Of a stretch of 64,000 nucleotides of DNA, positions 1-12,163 are shown one piece after another. Each line of letters opens with the position of its first letter. Position 1 is the stretch's first letter. The notes below the pieces were generated by a model, which had not been told where the DNA came from, searched no databases, and saw nothing but the letters and a program-made list of their open reading frames with translations. The stretch is from Cadophora sp. MPI-SDFR-AT-0126 (Eukaryota > Ascomycota > Leotiomycetes > Helotiales > Ploettnerulaceae): NCBI GenBank assembly GCA_020747065.1, contig JAGMVK010000003.1, forward strand, positions 62,001 through 126,000, read 5' to 3'. Made by a program: the position numbers and the translations under genes.

Positions 1-1479
1 CGTTACACTACTCTCTTATTATATAGGGGATTAGAGTCTTCTCCTCCATAATACTTTATATAAGCTATTTAAATAATAGACAGCTATAGGCTCCAATACT
101 ATAAGCTAGGTAGAAATAATACTTATGACTTATTATATAACTTATACCAATCAACAGCGAAAAACATATATAAAATAATCGCAGAGTAGTATACGCGTTT
201 GATAGGGACCTCAGCCCATATATAAGAGTAGGTAACATGATCTCGGAATAGAAGTACTTTTATCCTAGCGGCGCTAGACTACTCTTGGATTATAGTCTTA
301 ATGCCTGAGGTAAAAACCTACGGCGCTCAGAAAACGGGAAAGTAGAAACACGTGATGCGGAGAGTCATCACGTGCAAATTCACCTGACATAAGGCATGCG
401 AGGTACAATAGCATACAGTATATATAGCTTTAGCTGATTTATAATAACTCATCATCGATTAAGTGATATCGATCACTCGAATTATGCCCGATTCAAACGT
501 GTTCTTAACACGTGGTTACTGTTCAGTAAAGATAGCAAATAAGGACAGTACATAGAACGTTATATTAACCCCGCTTTGGCCTCACAAGTACTCGCTTATA
601 CGAAAGAGACTGTTCAGTGGGAAAAGCTGGATGCTGACTCCGCCCGCTACCCCGCACCTCTGCGACCTTCCCACCGAATCATCCAGTTTCTGCAGTCAAA
701 ATATGTTCTATTAGTTTGCGAATCAGCTTCCTTCGCCTGGACACTTCCAACCAATCTGATCATAGAGGTGGTGGATTGGAAATGTGCGACGTATCTGCGT
801 TGGCCTTTCCGTCGTCTTGGACTAATAATACAACCAGCCTTTCGCTTTTTGGACGGTGTGGTCGTCGTACCGTGTGGAGGGCTTCCAAGATGATACACGC
901 CGTGCATACCGAATGAGTAACCAGGCTCTTTACGTTCCATTTTGCATCCCAGTACTGACAATTCAACCGCTATTGAAGCTTGGTTGCCGAAGCTGATATA
1001 TCATACCCGGCATTCGGCACTGTTACGATTGAACTAGTTTCTATTCAACTCAGCTAATAGCTCTCACATATATACAACATAGAGCAGTGACTCTTAGTTG
1101 TCATCTGACCTGGCCGGCGTCAAGGCAACAGCTGCCACCTGACCCACATCAAGGCAACCATACCAAGTCAACAGGCACAACCCGCCTTCAGCCATCATAC
1201 AACCGTTGTATGTGTAAGGGAATGGATCGTCTGCGGTGAGGGTTTGTCCGAGGAATACCAAACCTTCGTCGTCCTCGTCTCCAAGGTCTGTCTCTCAGCC
1301 CTGCTCAGTCGGCACAGCCACACCTCAGCTGAGATGTGAAATCTAAATAAAGTTCTCTCTATGACCTTCATGTAATTTAAATCATTTCCTCTTCTTCGAA
1401 GCACACCTCTTAGCGCATCTGTATGCCCTCGAAATTATTGATGATTTAGATCAGTTTATTCTCCGTACCGTCTAGCAAC
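1..1479. other. Non-coding, partly TA-rich left flank
   Basis: I find no supportable gene here. The first 300 bases are TA-rich like the transposon blocks further right. At 349-374 a perfect 9-bp inverted repeat (CACGTGATG, 8-nt loop, CATCACGTG) is followed by a CACCTGA motif like the end of the 13.2-kb inverted-repeat element. Small open frames between 576 and 966 and at 1195-1404 overlap each other on both strands and show no recognisable domain. Confidence 0.5.
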
Positions 1480-3158
1480 ATGTCTGCATCATCCCGAATC
1501 AGGCTACCAGGCTCAACCTGCTCAGAATGTCGCCGTAGGCACCAGAAAGTATACTAATGCGGCTGTCCTCAATGGAAACATCATGCTAATTGGAAATAGT
1601 GCATATCACGGGGTGAGGGTCCCTGTCTTAACTGTCTGCGTCGATATCCGCCCGTGGTATGCGCCAGCTACATGCGTACAGATTCTCAGTCTAGGGGCAT
1701 GAGGCGTAAATATCCTTCCCGAGCTAGAAATAATGTCGCCGTTGAAGCCGGAGCTCCTCCTCGAGAATTCAATAGTATGGCTCTCGTGAAAACCGAGACA
1801 CCAAAAGCTTTCGGCGGACTGTTAAGTGCTGTCAACGCATGCAATAGCATTCCTATCGAACCAACATCGCGCAACACCGAGCTGTTCCAATTGTGTAAGC
1901 TATCCACTGCGAGAGACCCCGCCAAAACATAATCTAATTCAAGAAGTCCTCGACCGCGTAATTCCGAAACTTTCTTCTATCGACGGAATAGCCGCCCCGC
2001 CCACCTATAGCCAAACTAGAATACCATGGATAATCCAATCGCCCTTAATGCCGAACATCGCAATTCTTTTAGCATCATTCGCTCAAGGTATGGAACGTGG
2101 AGATGATATCAATAGACGTCAGGAGACTCTCGCTCTCAAAGTGAAAGCGTTAGCTCTCACGAATGAATTCCTTTCTGAGGACTTTAGTTTGATCGGAAAT
2201 GATGCTATGCTTGCAGCCATACATCTCGCAAGTCTAGAAGTAAGCAGAAAATACTGAAATCTTTGGCGTAATGGTCTCTAATTGATTGCGTAGTATGTTT
2301 GGGGCCATGAGCAGAGCCTTCTTTCTCATTTACGAGGACTGAAGGAGATGGTTCGACTTAAGGGCGGGTTTGCTGGCTTGACAGATCGTATCACTGCATG
2401 GGTCATTATCATGTACAAGTTCCTTCGCTATATCTTCAAGTTGAAGACTAAACTATGACAGGCTTGACTTCGAAGCCGCGATACGATACGAGAGCGAGCT
2501 CTACGTCATACCCCCGGAGCTGATCGCTCTAATGTCTAAAGCTTCATCTACAATCGCACCAGCTCCGGCATTCCTTAGTCCTCTCCAATCACTTCTCGGT
2601 GCTTTCGCTCAAAGCCAAGAATCCATGTCCCATTCAATAACTACGACTACAGCTGAGATACTGGACGATATCTCATTCTTGGTATCCGCTATAACATCGT
2701 CTCCCCCATCTCCAACATCTAAGATACGTGGCACAGCTTCCTGGCTCCATTCGCGCCTCCAAGATATTGATGTCAAACCCACCACAGATGCTCAAATCAT
2801 TCTTTGCATCATTAAGCTCACAGCAATAGTCTACAGCAAATCAATATCCACCCTCACTCCTCTATCCTTGTCATTTAACCAAAAGCTCCTTGCAGAACTC
2901 TACATTTTTTTCACCTTTTTCCAGCCATCTTCGTTACGACGCTGGTGTGCCATTCCCGGGATTTTTCTCTGGGTTTTGTTGGTGGCGTGTCCGGCCGCAG
3001 GCGATGATCATATGGGCAGGTACCTGAGAAGCAAAATGGCTGCTACGAGGATTGTTCTTGGATTGGAGAATTACAATCTGCCCTTTGCATATTTGAGATC
3101 TTTTTGGAGGGTTCAGAGATGGATTGAAAGTGAAAGAGAGGCTGGAGAGCTTAGATAA
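1480..3158 (+). CDS. Zn2Cys6 fungal transcription factor (Fungal_trans_2 type)
   Basis: Predicted nuclear DNA-binding regulator. My model joins 1480-1548, 1600-1894, 1947-2239, 2294-2412 and 2462-3158, giving 490 aa in one frame. Removing the first intron (51 nt, GTATAC...AATAG) brings together the cluster C-x2-C-x6-C-x7-C-x2-C-x8-C, with the family-typical CLNCLRRYPPVVC end, at residues 15-42. The middle carries HLRGLKEMVRLKGGF and the C-terminal part IPGIFLWVLLVACPA and SFWRVQRWIE, which I associate with the Fungal_trans_2 domain (PF11951). Unspliced, the region looks like a pseudogene. Intron 2 (1895-1946) has a weak AAG acceptor and is the least certain junction. No target gene can be inferred, and the downstream neighbour is a dead gene on the other strand. 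Confidence 0.82.
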
Positions 3159-3519
3159 ATGTTTTTCAGGGGTCTTGTGGGCACATTGAGGGGGCTTTTG
3201 ATGAGTGCTTACAGGTAATTTGCTAAGCGTTGAAAATAAGCATCATTGTACTCGATTCAACTTTCCAACTTGAATTCTGGGCAGAGACTCCGGCTGATGA
3301 CGAAGCTGTCTGAGAGAGATGCTCTATATCAAACGGGAACGAAGGAGTTAAACCTACAATCAGCCTTGTCGTATACCATTTTAAGTTAGCTTCGTGAACA
3401 TAGCAGTCAATGGCCGAATATGACTGTCGGAATATGCTGGCCAACCCCAGTCGCGGCGCCGCATCCTAGTGTCCTGATAATAGTTTGATCACTTGGTTGG
3501 GGGGATACCTCTCTGTGTG
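3159..3519. other. Intergenic, convergent 3' ends
   Basis: Lies between the regulator stop and the broken Sde182-like gene. One 73-codon minus frame (3223-3444) has no recognisable motif. No repeat or RNA gene seen. Confidence 0.4.
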
Positions 3520-4396
3520 TTAGCTTGTCGAATTCCTAAACAGTAGGGTTTGAGCTTTGGGTTTGATTTGCCCATTCTGGATTAGAGATAAAAACGTAGG
3601 TGTATCTCCTTCTGGAATGAAAACCGGGTCAGGATACGCAATTTTGCCATACGGCCCAATCTGGATGTTCTTCTGTAGCCACTCTTTCGTCACGAGACTG
3701 CTATCTGGTCCACCGGGTTTTAAAGCCGTAATAAGACTCCCCACTGATACCGCTCCAGGCTGCTAGACCATACATATTGAAAGCGTGCACGCTTGCTATG
3801 TAGAAGAGCTTGGGAAAGTTGAAGCGGATCCACGGTCCTGCATCGTCCTGGTCTGAAATGGCATACACACGTATCTTGGACGCGAATAAGACAACCTCAC
3901 TCTGTGTTCTTGTCTTTTGGATCTCGAGAAATGCTTGAGCAAGGACATTCGCCCCTCCCCAAATAAGAACCCAAATGCAGCCATCGGTCGAGATCTGATC
4001 GATAGCTTGAATAAGCAATTCCGTGCCCTCACTGAGCGGACCACGAGCTGCCTCCATCCCATACGAATCAAGTCCCCATCTCACAATTCCACGCAAATCA
4101 TCAGCACACGGAAATTGGCGAGTAGGCGGAACATGTGCATTTAAATTTTTCTCGGCGGTTGAGTATGCATTGATGATTATGTGAATTTCCTGCTTGTGCG
4201 TTGAGGTGTGTTGCCATGTCGAGGTCGTGGCGACGAGGGCATCTATGGTGAATTCATTGGCGTAGAGGAGGAAACGAGTTAGGGATTCGGCGTCGTCGGG
4301 CTCGTTGCAGATGTCTGTTAAGACGGCGATATGGGGTTTTGATTTGAATGCGGGGATGGTTTGGAAGGTCCTGGAGGCCATTTTTGTGTTTGGCAC
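3520..4396 (-). pseudogene. Sde182/DUF1593 nucleoside-hydrolase-like protein, frameshifted and truncated
   Basis: The minus-strand frame from 4396 has the start of a cellulose-binding Sde182, nucleoside-hydrolase-like protein (PF07632, from memory): KPHIAVLTDICNEPDDAESL with the Asp-rich metal-binding signature, WGGANVLAQAF, and RVYAISDQDDAGPWIR. The frame ends at about 3701, while the homologous continuation (GGPDSSLVTKEWLQKNIQIG, GDTPTFLSLI) runs in a different frame from about 3730 to 3520. Loss of one A from a four-A run near 3722 would rejoin the two parts. After the LIQNG motif the homology stops, so the C-terminal third of the usual roughly 480-aa protein is missing. No signal peptide is visible. 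A sequencing error could explain the frameshift but not the truncation. Confidence 0.75.
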
Positions 4397-4722
4397 GAGA
4401 TAGAGTCAAGATGAAAGTCTGGGGAAGGATGGTGATGAAGATAAAGAGGGTTTGACGATCACGTCGTGGGGGGTCTGGGGTAACTTAAGATGGTTCTTCG
4501 TGATAATGGAATATGAGGGTCAGCTAAGTGGTGGAGTGCTAAATAGGAACGTGGGGCTTGTATTTGCCAAGCCTCAGAAAGGGAAGGCAAAGGCACTACT
4601 TCGGCACGGGCAGGAGACGGATGGAATGTTCCTAATATAATCTAGGTTACTTGAACTGAAATTTTTTGGACGGAGTCTACATGCTCAGGAGACAGCACAT
4701 AAAGCGGCTCGGCTAAGCCGTC
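4397..4722. other. Intergenic
   Basis: Spacer between two dead minus-strand genes. A 62-codon plus frame at 4452-4640 shows no domain and I do not support it. No repeat seen. Confidence 0.35.
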
Positions 4723-5464
4723 CTAGAACTTGACTTGGGGGACAACTTTCGGCACCTTGGTAGGCTCAATCCATTGTCCAGTTCGCTCTAGCTCGCGCGT
4801 TTTGCGAGAAGGTGTTGGACAGCCCTGATTGAGGGACTTTTTGGTAACTTTTCGATAGCTTTTGTCCAGTTCCCAGAACAAATCTAGATTTTGCTCGGAT
4901 CGTCGCATAATCTCTGTATTTTCTTTCGTCCGTCGCTTGTTAGATGGGTAGTTGAAGCGGTCACACGTCGGGGTGGCCAGCTTGGCAAATAAGGACATTC
5001 GACAAGCTGCCTTCGGATTGCGCTCGTCGGCGAATAAAGCAAAACCGCCTGGGGAAATGTGCTTCAATCTGTTCTCTATAAGTGGCCCATTCGAACTCGA
5101 AAGTAGATGACCGACCACGGTTAATACATGTCTAACTCGTGTCGAAGTCGAGCAATCACGCCGAGATCGGAATAGACTCGAGCAACCCAGGTAGGCAGTC
5201 TTGCCTTCTCCTTAGGATCACTCTGCAATACATGCTCAATTTCGTCCATGAGACTGGGAAGACTGAGCAGCAGAAGTTGATGATCGCTCCAAAGACTCCT
5301 GAAGAGCCACAATAAATGATCAGGGTCCATCTTATTATTGTTATGAATGGTAATCCTCTCAGATCCTGCCACATGCGGGTCTCTGACCCAGAGAGAGCGG
5401 AATGCAGGAGATGCTGGAATTCCACGCTCCAGAAGTGATATCGGGCCCTTTGTCGACTGGTCAA
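4723..5464 (-). pseudogene. Conserved fungal protein of unknown function, multiply broken
   Basis: Three minus-strand frames read as consecutive parts of one protein: 5464 to about 5345 (YHFWSVEFQHLLHSALSG), about 5372-5121 (KMDPDHLLWLFRSLWSDHQL, ending RLRHELDMY) and 5118-4723 (NYPSNKRRTKENTEIMRRSE, LDLFWELDKSYRKVT). I recognise these as a widespread ascomycete family without an assigned function. A frameshift near 5345, a stop at 5121-5123 (plausibly Gln CAA to TAA) and a second frameshift directly after it break the gene, and the N-terminus is not found. No function can be assigned. Confidence 0.6.
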
Positions 5465-6279
5465 GCGTGTATTACAAGGTCAGCAATGCTGTGGCAAACT
5501 CAGGTGGGGGCAGCTCGTGAGGGATGATCTGACCTACCTATTTCTTCTGGAGAGTAGCGAGATGCGAGAGCTGCGCGTTGATTATGTCCCGGGCGACCAG
5601 CGCTTCATGTACGTCCCCTCAAGCTGCTACTCACTCAGGATTCAGTTGCGTAATCGGAGGGCTCATGATCTCAGCCTCCGTGAATTGTAGTGGACTATTG
5701 CTTTTATTGATAAACTACTGATTCTATAGGTGGGGGATCCACCACTCATTTATCTGTATAATAGCCCCCAAGCCCCTAACGGTAGAGAAATTAAGATCCC
5801 CAAAGTCACTCCGTACCTGCACGTGATACTCGCTTGAAGGCCTCAATCTCCAACAAGATACACGAAATGCACAAGCTCTCGCATATAGACCGTAGGATGC
5901 GTGATAACTTATGAGCGGAGCTGCACTCACCTCATTATGTCGCACTTTTCTGAAGAGGAAGTACAAAAATTTGACACCTTGAGGACAGACACCTCCGTAG
6001 AAATGGCCCAATTGCACGGGATATGCAGGACACAGCGACGATATGCAGCCCTTGGAATTAATACTGCATGTGACCTGCCGTCTGAACGAGGCTAAAAGCA
6101 CAGCCGACCTCACAAAGTCTCTCACTTCAACCATCACCCGAACATGCCATTCCAGATCTCATTTGCAATAATTTCTAGATGGCAAGCCGGCAATACACCA
6201 CAATCAGACATTACGACCGATCCAACAAACTCTTTTAAATGGGCATTGCAAGCCCTGAGCACAAGGCTATTGATTGGCA
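5465..6279. other. Intergenic, no supported gene
   Basis: The stretch separates two dead genes in divergent orientation. A 137-codon minus frame (5724-6137) and overlapping plus frames show no recognisable motif. Part of it may be degenerate 5' sequence of the neighbouring minus-strand pseudogene. Confidence 0.35.
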
Positions 6280-9200
6280 ATGTCATTCGGATGGTCCGCT
6301 GGCGACGTGATTGCCGGAATCACCTTTCTCACCCAAGTCTATCAATCCTTAGATAATTCTAAAGGGGGTAAAGCATCCTACAGCGAGCTCATCCGCGAGC
6401 TGTCCGGCTTACAGAATGCTTTACATAGAATTGAGAAGCTTGGAGCCAAATTACTGTTGAATGAAGCTGTGCTCAATTGCCAGAAGTGCATAGATGGATT
6501 TGTAGAACAAATTAAGAAGTTCAAAAGCATTGGAAAGGACTGTGGCGCCTTTAGGTGATCACTCGACACGTTCAAGAAGAATGTTCGGGCAGTCGAATAG
6601 GCGATGTGCAAGAAGAATGAAATCGATGACTTTCGAAAGGCGGTACTTTTTCACACAGCTGCAATATTGAGTCTTCAAATCTCTGCCTAAGGTATTTCAG
6701 CTATGCTTGGGACTTGTGTTAAGTTAGTTAACAAGACATCGAATAGTCATGATACTCGAGGCAACACGGAATCGCAAATCGAAATTCAGAAGGTCCTAGT
6801 AGCGCAAGGGAAGGATCAAGGAATGCTATTGGTCGAAGTCCAAGATCAACTTCAAGCGATCGTTAGCTCTCAAGCGCAACTCGTTAGGGAGGCCGATACT
6901 GCTTCACACACATTGAACTCCCAGCTTTCCGACATATCCAAATCACAGATGACGAGCAAAGACACAGTAGATCACATAAACTTACAAATAGCTAGTATGA
7001 ACAGAAAGGTCCAACAGCTTCAAGAATCGAGCCAGTCAATGAGTGGTCTTGTGTTCGACCAATTGGCCGGCAACTGCCTTGAAGGCTCTCTACGTTACCG
7101 ATCCTGATGTGGACAGGAAAGAAATTGAGACGCGCCGGGACAGACTCATTAGTAAATCTTGTGATTAGATCTTGCCACAATTCCAAGCCTTCCTGAAGAA
7201 CGACTCCGCAAGTCGGTTGTGGATACACGGCATGCCTGGAAAAGGAAAGACGATGATATTCATGGCACTCGTTGATGAATTATTGAGTAGAGTTGACTCA
7301 GATCCAAGCTCCTTTTATGGATATTTCTTCTGCGATAACATGTCAGATAAACGCAATACTATACTCGCAGTTATGAAGACACTCCTGTACGGAATTCTTC
7401 AAGTGTTTCTTAAAAATCAAATAGAGGCGCTAAAGGAGTTTCTAGGGAGTTTTAGCGTCAAAGGAAACTCGATGTTTTCCTCCGTCGAGGCAGTGTGGAT
7501 GGAACTACATAGGGCGCTCCAGTTCAAAGTACTTGATACAGTTTACTTCGTGGTCGATGCGCTGGACGAATGTGAGGAGGAAGGTCTAGAAAACTTCCTT
7601 GCATTGCTTACAGACGACAGTGCCACAGAGCTCAAATCGACCTGTAGAGTCAAATGGATCTTGCTGAGCAGGAATGAAGGTGCAATCAAAGACTATCTAT
7701 GTTCAGATACTTCCACCTCACAGATTGACATGGAAGACAATTCCAGAGCGATTCGCCAGTCCGTTGATTATTTCATCGAAATCAAGATTAAAGAGCTTGC
7801 AGCCTTTAAGCGATACGATCCTGATCTAAAGCGTTTTGTTGCTACGATGCTTAAAGAGAAGGCAGAAGGCACGTTTTTGTGGGTCTCCCTAGCATGCCAA
7901 CAGCTTCGGAGGCCAAAGTACGGTCAATCAGCACAAAACTAGTGCTTGAAATGATACCCAATGGGCTCTCTCGGTTGTATGATCGATTGTATCAGCAAGC
8001 AATCTCGAATGATATCCAAGAAATAGTTGGATATGTCAAGGAGATCTTGCGGTCTGTCACTCTGGCTTCGCGGCCTTTATCTCCAGCGGAGCTTGCTATC
8101 ACGGCGGGTTTGCCATCCTCAGCAACTCAAGATATACGAATTTTCGAGGAGTATATCGAGCAGTGCGGATCACTGTTGATAATTCAAGCTTCGGAAGGTT
8201 ACCCCCATGATACTGGTCGAAATACTGACCGAATGCATTGGCAAGTCTCTGATAATGGCGATGGTGATTCAAGAAGCGATGGATCGCTATCTTCAGATAG
8301 CATGCCGAATTTGTTCGATCACCCATCGCATAAGAACAGGCGGGCGATTGCCAAAAATAGCATCGAGGATAATACGATACACTTTATTCACCAGTCAGCA
8401 AAGGATTATATGCTGGGACATACCAAAGACCTGTTCTCTCCAAAATACACTCGTGAACACGAAGACATTTTGGTAAGATGTCTGCGGTACATGAACGAAT
8501 TTCAACCCTCCACGGAAACTCGAACTGAGCACAACAAGCCAGCTCTCGTTAATACCATTTTAAGAAGAATGCGTCAAGGTATTCGTTATCCTCTAAAGTA
8601 TTGGACCAAGCACGGCGATTGTGCTGGTGAGAGAGTGGCGCTACTCGACGAGACAATTTACTTCTTGCTCCAAAGGAAATCGTTGTTGTTTCGAGCCTGG
8701 ATGTGTTGCTTTGGACCAAAGTTCGGGCAAAGGCAGGAGGAATCTGGGCAGCTTGCCATTCAGCATTTTGCCGCCTACGATGGAAGGATCTGGCTACTAT
8801 CTTGGATAATGCAACACCATGGACGGGCTGCACTTGACGAAGCATCGCCTCAAGACGGCACTACTCCATTGTTGTGGGCGGTTAAAGCAGGAAATCTCGA
8901 AGTTGTACGATGGCTACTAGAGAACGGAGCTTGCCCCGACATCACCGGGCATTTCATTGTGGAAAAGACTTTCAGAAGAAGACGATTTAACGTTCCGGTT
9001 CATTTTAAGCAGCCCGAACGGGATATCGCTAGGAAGCCTGAGACAATCAAACAGTACTACACAGCTCTTTCGATCGCCGCAGTAGAGCACCCTCAGGTTT
9101 TCAAACTCCTTCTGGATTTTGGTGCAGAGATCAACTTCAAAAGTTCGACCGGACAATCCTCATTATCCCTGGCCGCGTATCGATTTGGAAGTAGACATAT

Positions 9201-9678
9201 AACTTTCAATGTCTGCAAGCTTTTCCTAGAAAACGTAGCAGACCCTAATATTACTTCGGACATCGAATATCCACTACTACATGCAGCCGCGGGATCCGGA
9301 TTCAGCCTTGATACTGTAGCGCTGCTATTGAATCATGGAGCAGATCGAAATCTTCGCGATACAAACGGCCGAACACCACTGCACTGGGCTACTTATCATG
9401 AAAAACTAGAAGCGCTGATTTTGCTATTTACTTCTAGAGGGGATATCAACGCCAGAGACAACAAAGGTCATTCGGCGCTATACTATACTACTTTATACAG
9501 CACACCACTTGTTGTTAAGGTCCTTGTAGAGTATGGTGCAGACCTTGCTCAATTTCAAGAGGGCGCTAGAATTCACAACAATCAACACTGGCGAGACAAA
9601 GTCTGGAAAGGTACCGAATTGGTCAATCGGATGGAACACTTGTCTCGTACACAAAAGGATAGAGTCCGATTTGAATAG
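6280..9678 (+). pseudogene. NACHT-ankyrin (NLR/STAND) protein, inactivated
   Basis: Fungal NLR-like architecture in order: an N-terminal helical domain starting MSFGWSAGDVIAGITF, a coiled region (about 6703-7100), a NACHT NTPase with Walker A GMPGKGKTM (about 7230) and Walker B VVDALDECEE (about 7550), the SRPLSPAELA and FIHQSAKDYM motifs, and five or six ankyrin repeats (about 8850-9550). In-frame stops lie at 6556 (TGA), 6598 (TAG), 6688 (TAA) and 7166 (TAG). By family comparison the sites at 6556, 6598 and 7166 should be Trp, consistent with G-to-A changes. Frameshifts near 7070 and 7915 break it further. The ankyrin-bearing 3' part (7879-9678) stays open for 599 codons. Intact relatives are thought to act in non-self recognition; this copy should be dead unless a 3' fragment is expressed. 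Confidence 0.85.
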
Positions 9679-11031
9679 GGCTGCTAAGCGTGGTAGTATT
9701 AATATAGTTAGGGCCAGAAGATCCTCGATTGTGTAGTAGGTGGCATGAGAATTAGCAGAGCGGAATTGAAGATGCTGGATCTCTATCAGTGAGGCATTTT
9801 TGGGCTAGCAGATATATTGTGAGGTGGAAATATTCTAATCACCTGACTGTCACATCCTTGAAGCCCGAGCCTGCGTCTCAGGTTGTACTATTAATAGGCG
9901 ACACGTGGCAGGGGCTGCTCAGGAGCTTTTGAGGAGCTTTCTCTGGACCTTCGGGAGGGCCAGAGATTAGTTTCTGTACTGAATTGATCTTTTAGATGTT
10001 CGATTACTCTTTGCCTATTGCCTACCATATTACCACGTCACAAAAACTAAGAAGTAAAAGAGATCTAAGGAGATAAGCTCCTTGAAGCAGGTCTAAACTA
10101 CACTCGGCGTATCGTACGAGTGAGTAACTTGAGACAGGAGTAGATCGTGAGATAGTAGTGGCTCTTGAGAGTAATGTTAGAAGCGCTAGTGGCTTGGTTG
10201 TCGTACAGCGGAGTGTTTAATGTCTGGCAGTGTGTTTGGTGCCTGAGGCTCAAACCTAGGTATCGGTCTAAACCGTCACAAGGAGGCTTTATTTAGTTGT
10301 GCATATAAACGCCAGCTCCAGCTCGTGAAGCGATGGACTCAAATTTGTAGCATTAACGAGGGCTATGTTGGAAGTGCGGTATTTAAGGGGGCTGTGTCGG
10401 GGTGCTTATCAATTCGCCAAATGCGTAAGATGAAAGTCCTCAGAAAACCGAGGTCAAAATCTCACGTTTCCGAGGTGTTTTGTTCTGTATCAATCGGCTT
10501 ATGAGCAAACCGCATCAACCCAAAGTATCCTGTCTGTATCTTGGGAACGCAGATGCCAAAGCGCCCAGTACAGGTTTTTCGTGACACTAAGTCCTCTCCC
10601 ATTTATCTTTATGCTTGTTCATCTCAGTGCCTCCCCAAGTATATGACAAAAAGCCTCATAGGGAATAAGACCGCTACCCTCGCAGAGCCAGGCTTGAAAT
10701 AGCTCGCACTCAATATCGGACTCTCAGCCTTTACAGAGTCGTAGCAACCAAAATACAGGTCCTTCAAGATCAATCGATTCGTATCTGAAAACATCCATCT
10801 TTTTTCACATGGAATAAATAGCTTATTAATAAGCTTCGATGCTCGAATCCTGGGAAGGCGGGCGGTTGCGTAGACGGTCGTAAAAGTATCAACGACGTAG
10901 AACTTAATAGTATGAAGAACGAAGTCGGAAGCTACTGCAATTTTGCCTTCATATTGAACCATTTGGAGGGTTGGTGGTGGAGCAGTATTAATGGGGAGTT
11001 AAGAATTAGGTGATGTAGAGGGAATTTCGGG
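9679..11031. other. Intergenic with one unsupported minus frame
   Basis: No recognised gene. The stretch has LTR-like composition around 9848-10280 but no convincing termini or target duplication. A 112-codon minus frame (10624-10962) lacks a recognisable domain; it could be the degenerate C-terminal part of the next pseudogene or a small hypothetical protein. Confidence 0.35.
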
Positions 11032-11813
11032 TCACTTAGGTGCGTCGCAAATTAGCGCGGTCGGGCTGATATCATGAAGAATGGTATGGCAGCAATCGAC
11101 CAGGAAGCGAAGGATTCTTTGCCGGATCTCTAAAATCATGAGGTATTCTCCAGATTGATATGCGAGTTTCTGGATTACTGTCATCATAAAATCTTCATCT
11201 TCATCCCATGACATAAGACGGCTATATGTCTCAACCGTTTCTCATTGTGTGAACATTCACGAATGCCATTGAAACAGCACCGCTGACACGGCCGATTCTT
11301 GCAACTTCGAAATCCGCATGAGCAAACATGGCGTGTATATTTCGATCTCTCAGGTTCATGAATAGAAGCAGAATTCTACCTTTGACCAAATCCTCAACGT
11401 TGATGTAGGGCCACACGTAAGCCTCTCGGAACCTGGTCGCTTGCGTTTTCAGCTGCGGCCCCTCCTTGCGCAAAGCATCGTCGTCTGGTCGGTGTCCAAA
11501 AGACATTTTAGGCTAAGCTTGTAAAATAATATTCGTCCGCTGCGTTTTCGTCTTCTTCGCCCATCGCTTTCGAACGACCTCCTCTGTCTTCCAGTATCTG
11601 CTACAGCTCCTTCCATCCGGAAAGCACCTCAGTAGATCGTTCCCGAGCTTCTCGCTGTGCTTCCATCCGAAAAGGCGTCGAGGATGGCATGGGCGCGACA
11701 AAATTCTTGATATCCTCATCGCTTGCCTGGGGTGTGTTGTCGGCGTTGGCGGGACGGAGAGGCAGTCCAAACTCGTCGCGTGGCGGCGGCGGGCGCAGCA
11801 GTATGCTGTCCAT
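11032..11813 (-). pseudogene. Conserved fungal protein of unknown function, frameshifted
   Basis: Minus-strand fragments read in order from 11813: a Pro-rich N-terminus (MDSILLRPPPPRDEFGLPLR), then after a stop and frame change EGPQLKTQATRFREAYVWPY and INVEDLVKGRILLLFMNLR, GRVSGAVSMAF, and finally ETVETYSRLMSWDEDE and LEIRQRILRFLVDCC with HTILHDI. I recognise these blocks as one widespread ascomycete family without known function. A one-base shift near 11240 separates the second and third parts, and a stop follows the N-terminal block near 11600, so this copy is most likely inactive. Introns could explain some, but not obviously all, of the breaks. Confidence 0.55.
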
Positions 11814-12163
11814 CGTGCTCTATTGGTTAATAAAATTTAATATCAACCCGGGGTATCTGCGGTAGCCACCTGATTGGTACGCCGTGCAATAGCAAAACGT
11901 TCTTGTTGTGGAGATAAATAAGGTTAGCGAAAATCATCTGTTACCCCGCTATCTGGCTCCAGGCTTGCTTCCCTAACCAGTCCTCATTTGTTTGCATGCT
12001 ACCATAAATCAACAGCCGAGATCACTCAATGATTGGCCTCAGTCCTCCGTAGTAATTACTGGTAGGGCTCCTCATACTATTATTTATCACACCCCCTTAC
12101 CGCCGACCTGTATAGGTATTACCTGCTCGATACCCCGCCAAGCACGTAATACTCCTTCCAGCT
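11814..12163. other. Intergenic
   Basis: Spacer upstream of the unknown pseudogene and left of the solo LTR. No gene, RNA or repeat structure seen. Confidence 0.35.

Noticed and set aside
1..7. CGTTACA at the first bases, like the 3' end of the solo LTRs at 12.2 and 22.0 kb
   Set aside because: Only seven bases are in the window, and neither the rest of the LTR nor a target duplication can be seen.
576..966. Overlapping plus and minus frames of about 100 codons
   Set aside because: Mutually overlapping in four frames, no domain, no plausible start context advantage.
9848..10280. Possible solo LTR (starts TGTCACATCC, ends ACCGTCACA)
   Set aside because: The ends are not inverted complements of each other, and flanking 5-mers (CTGAC, AGGAG) do not match.
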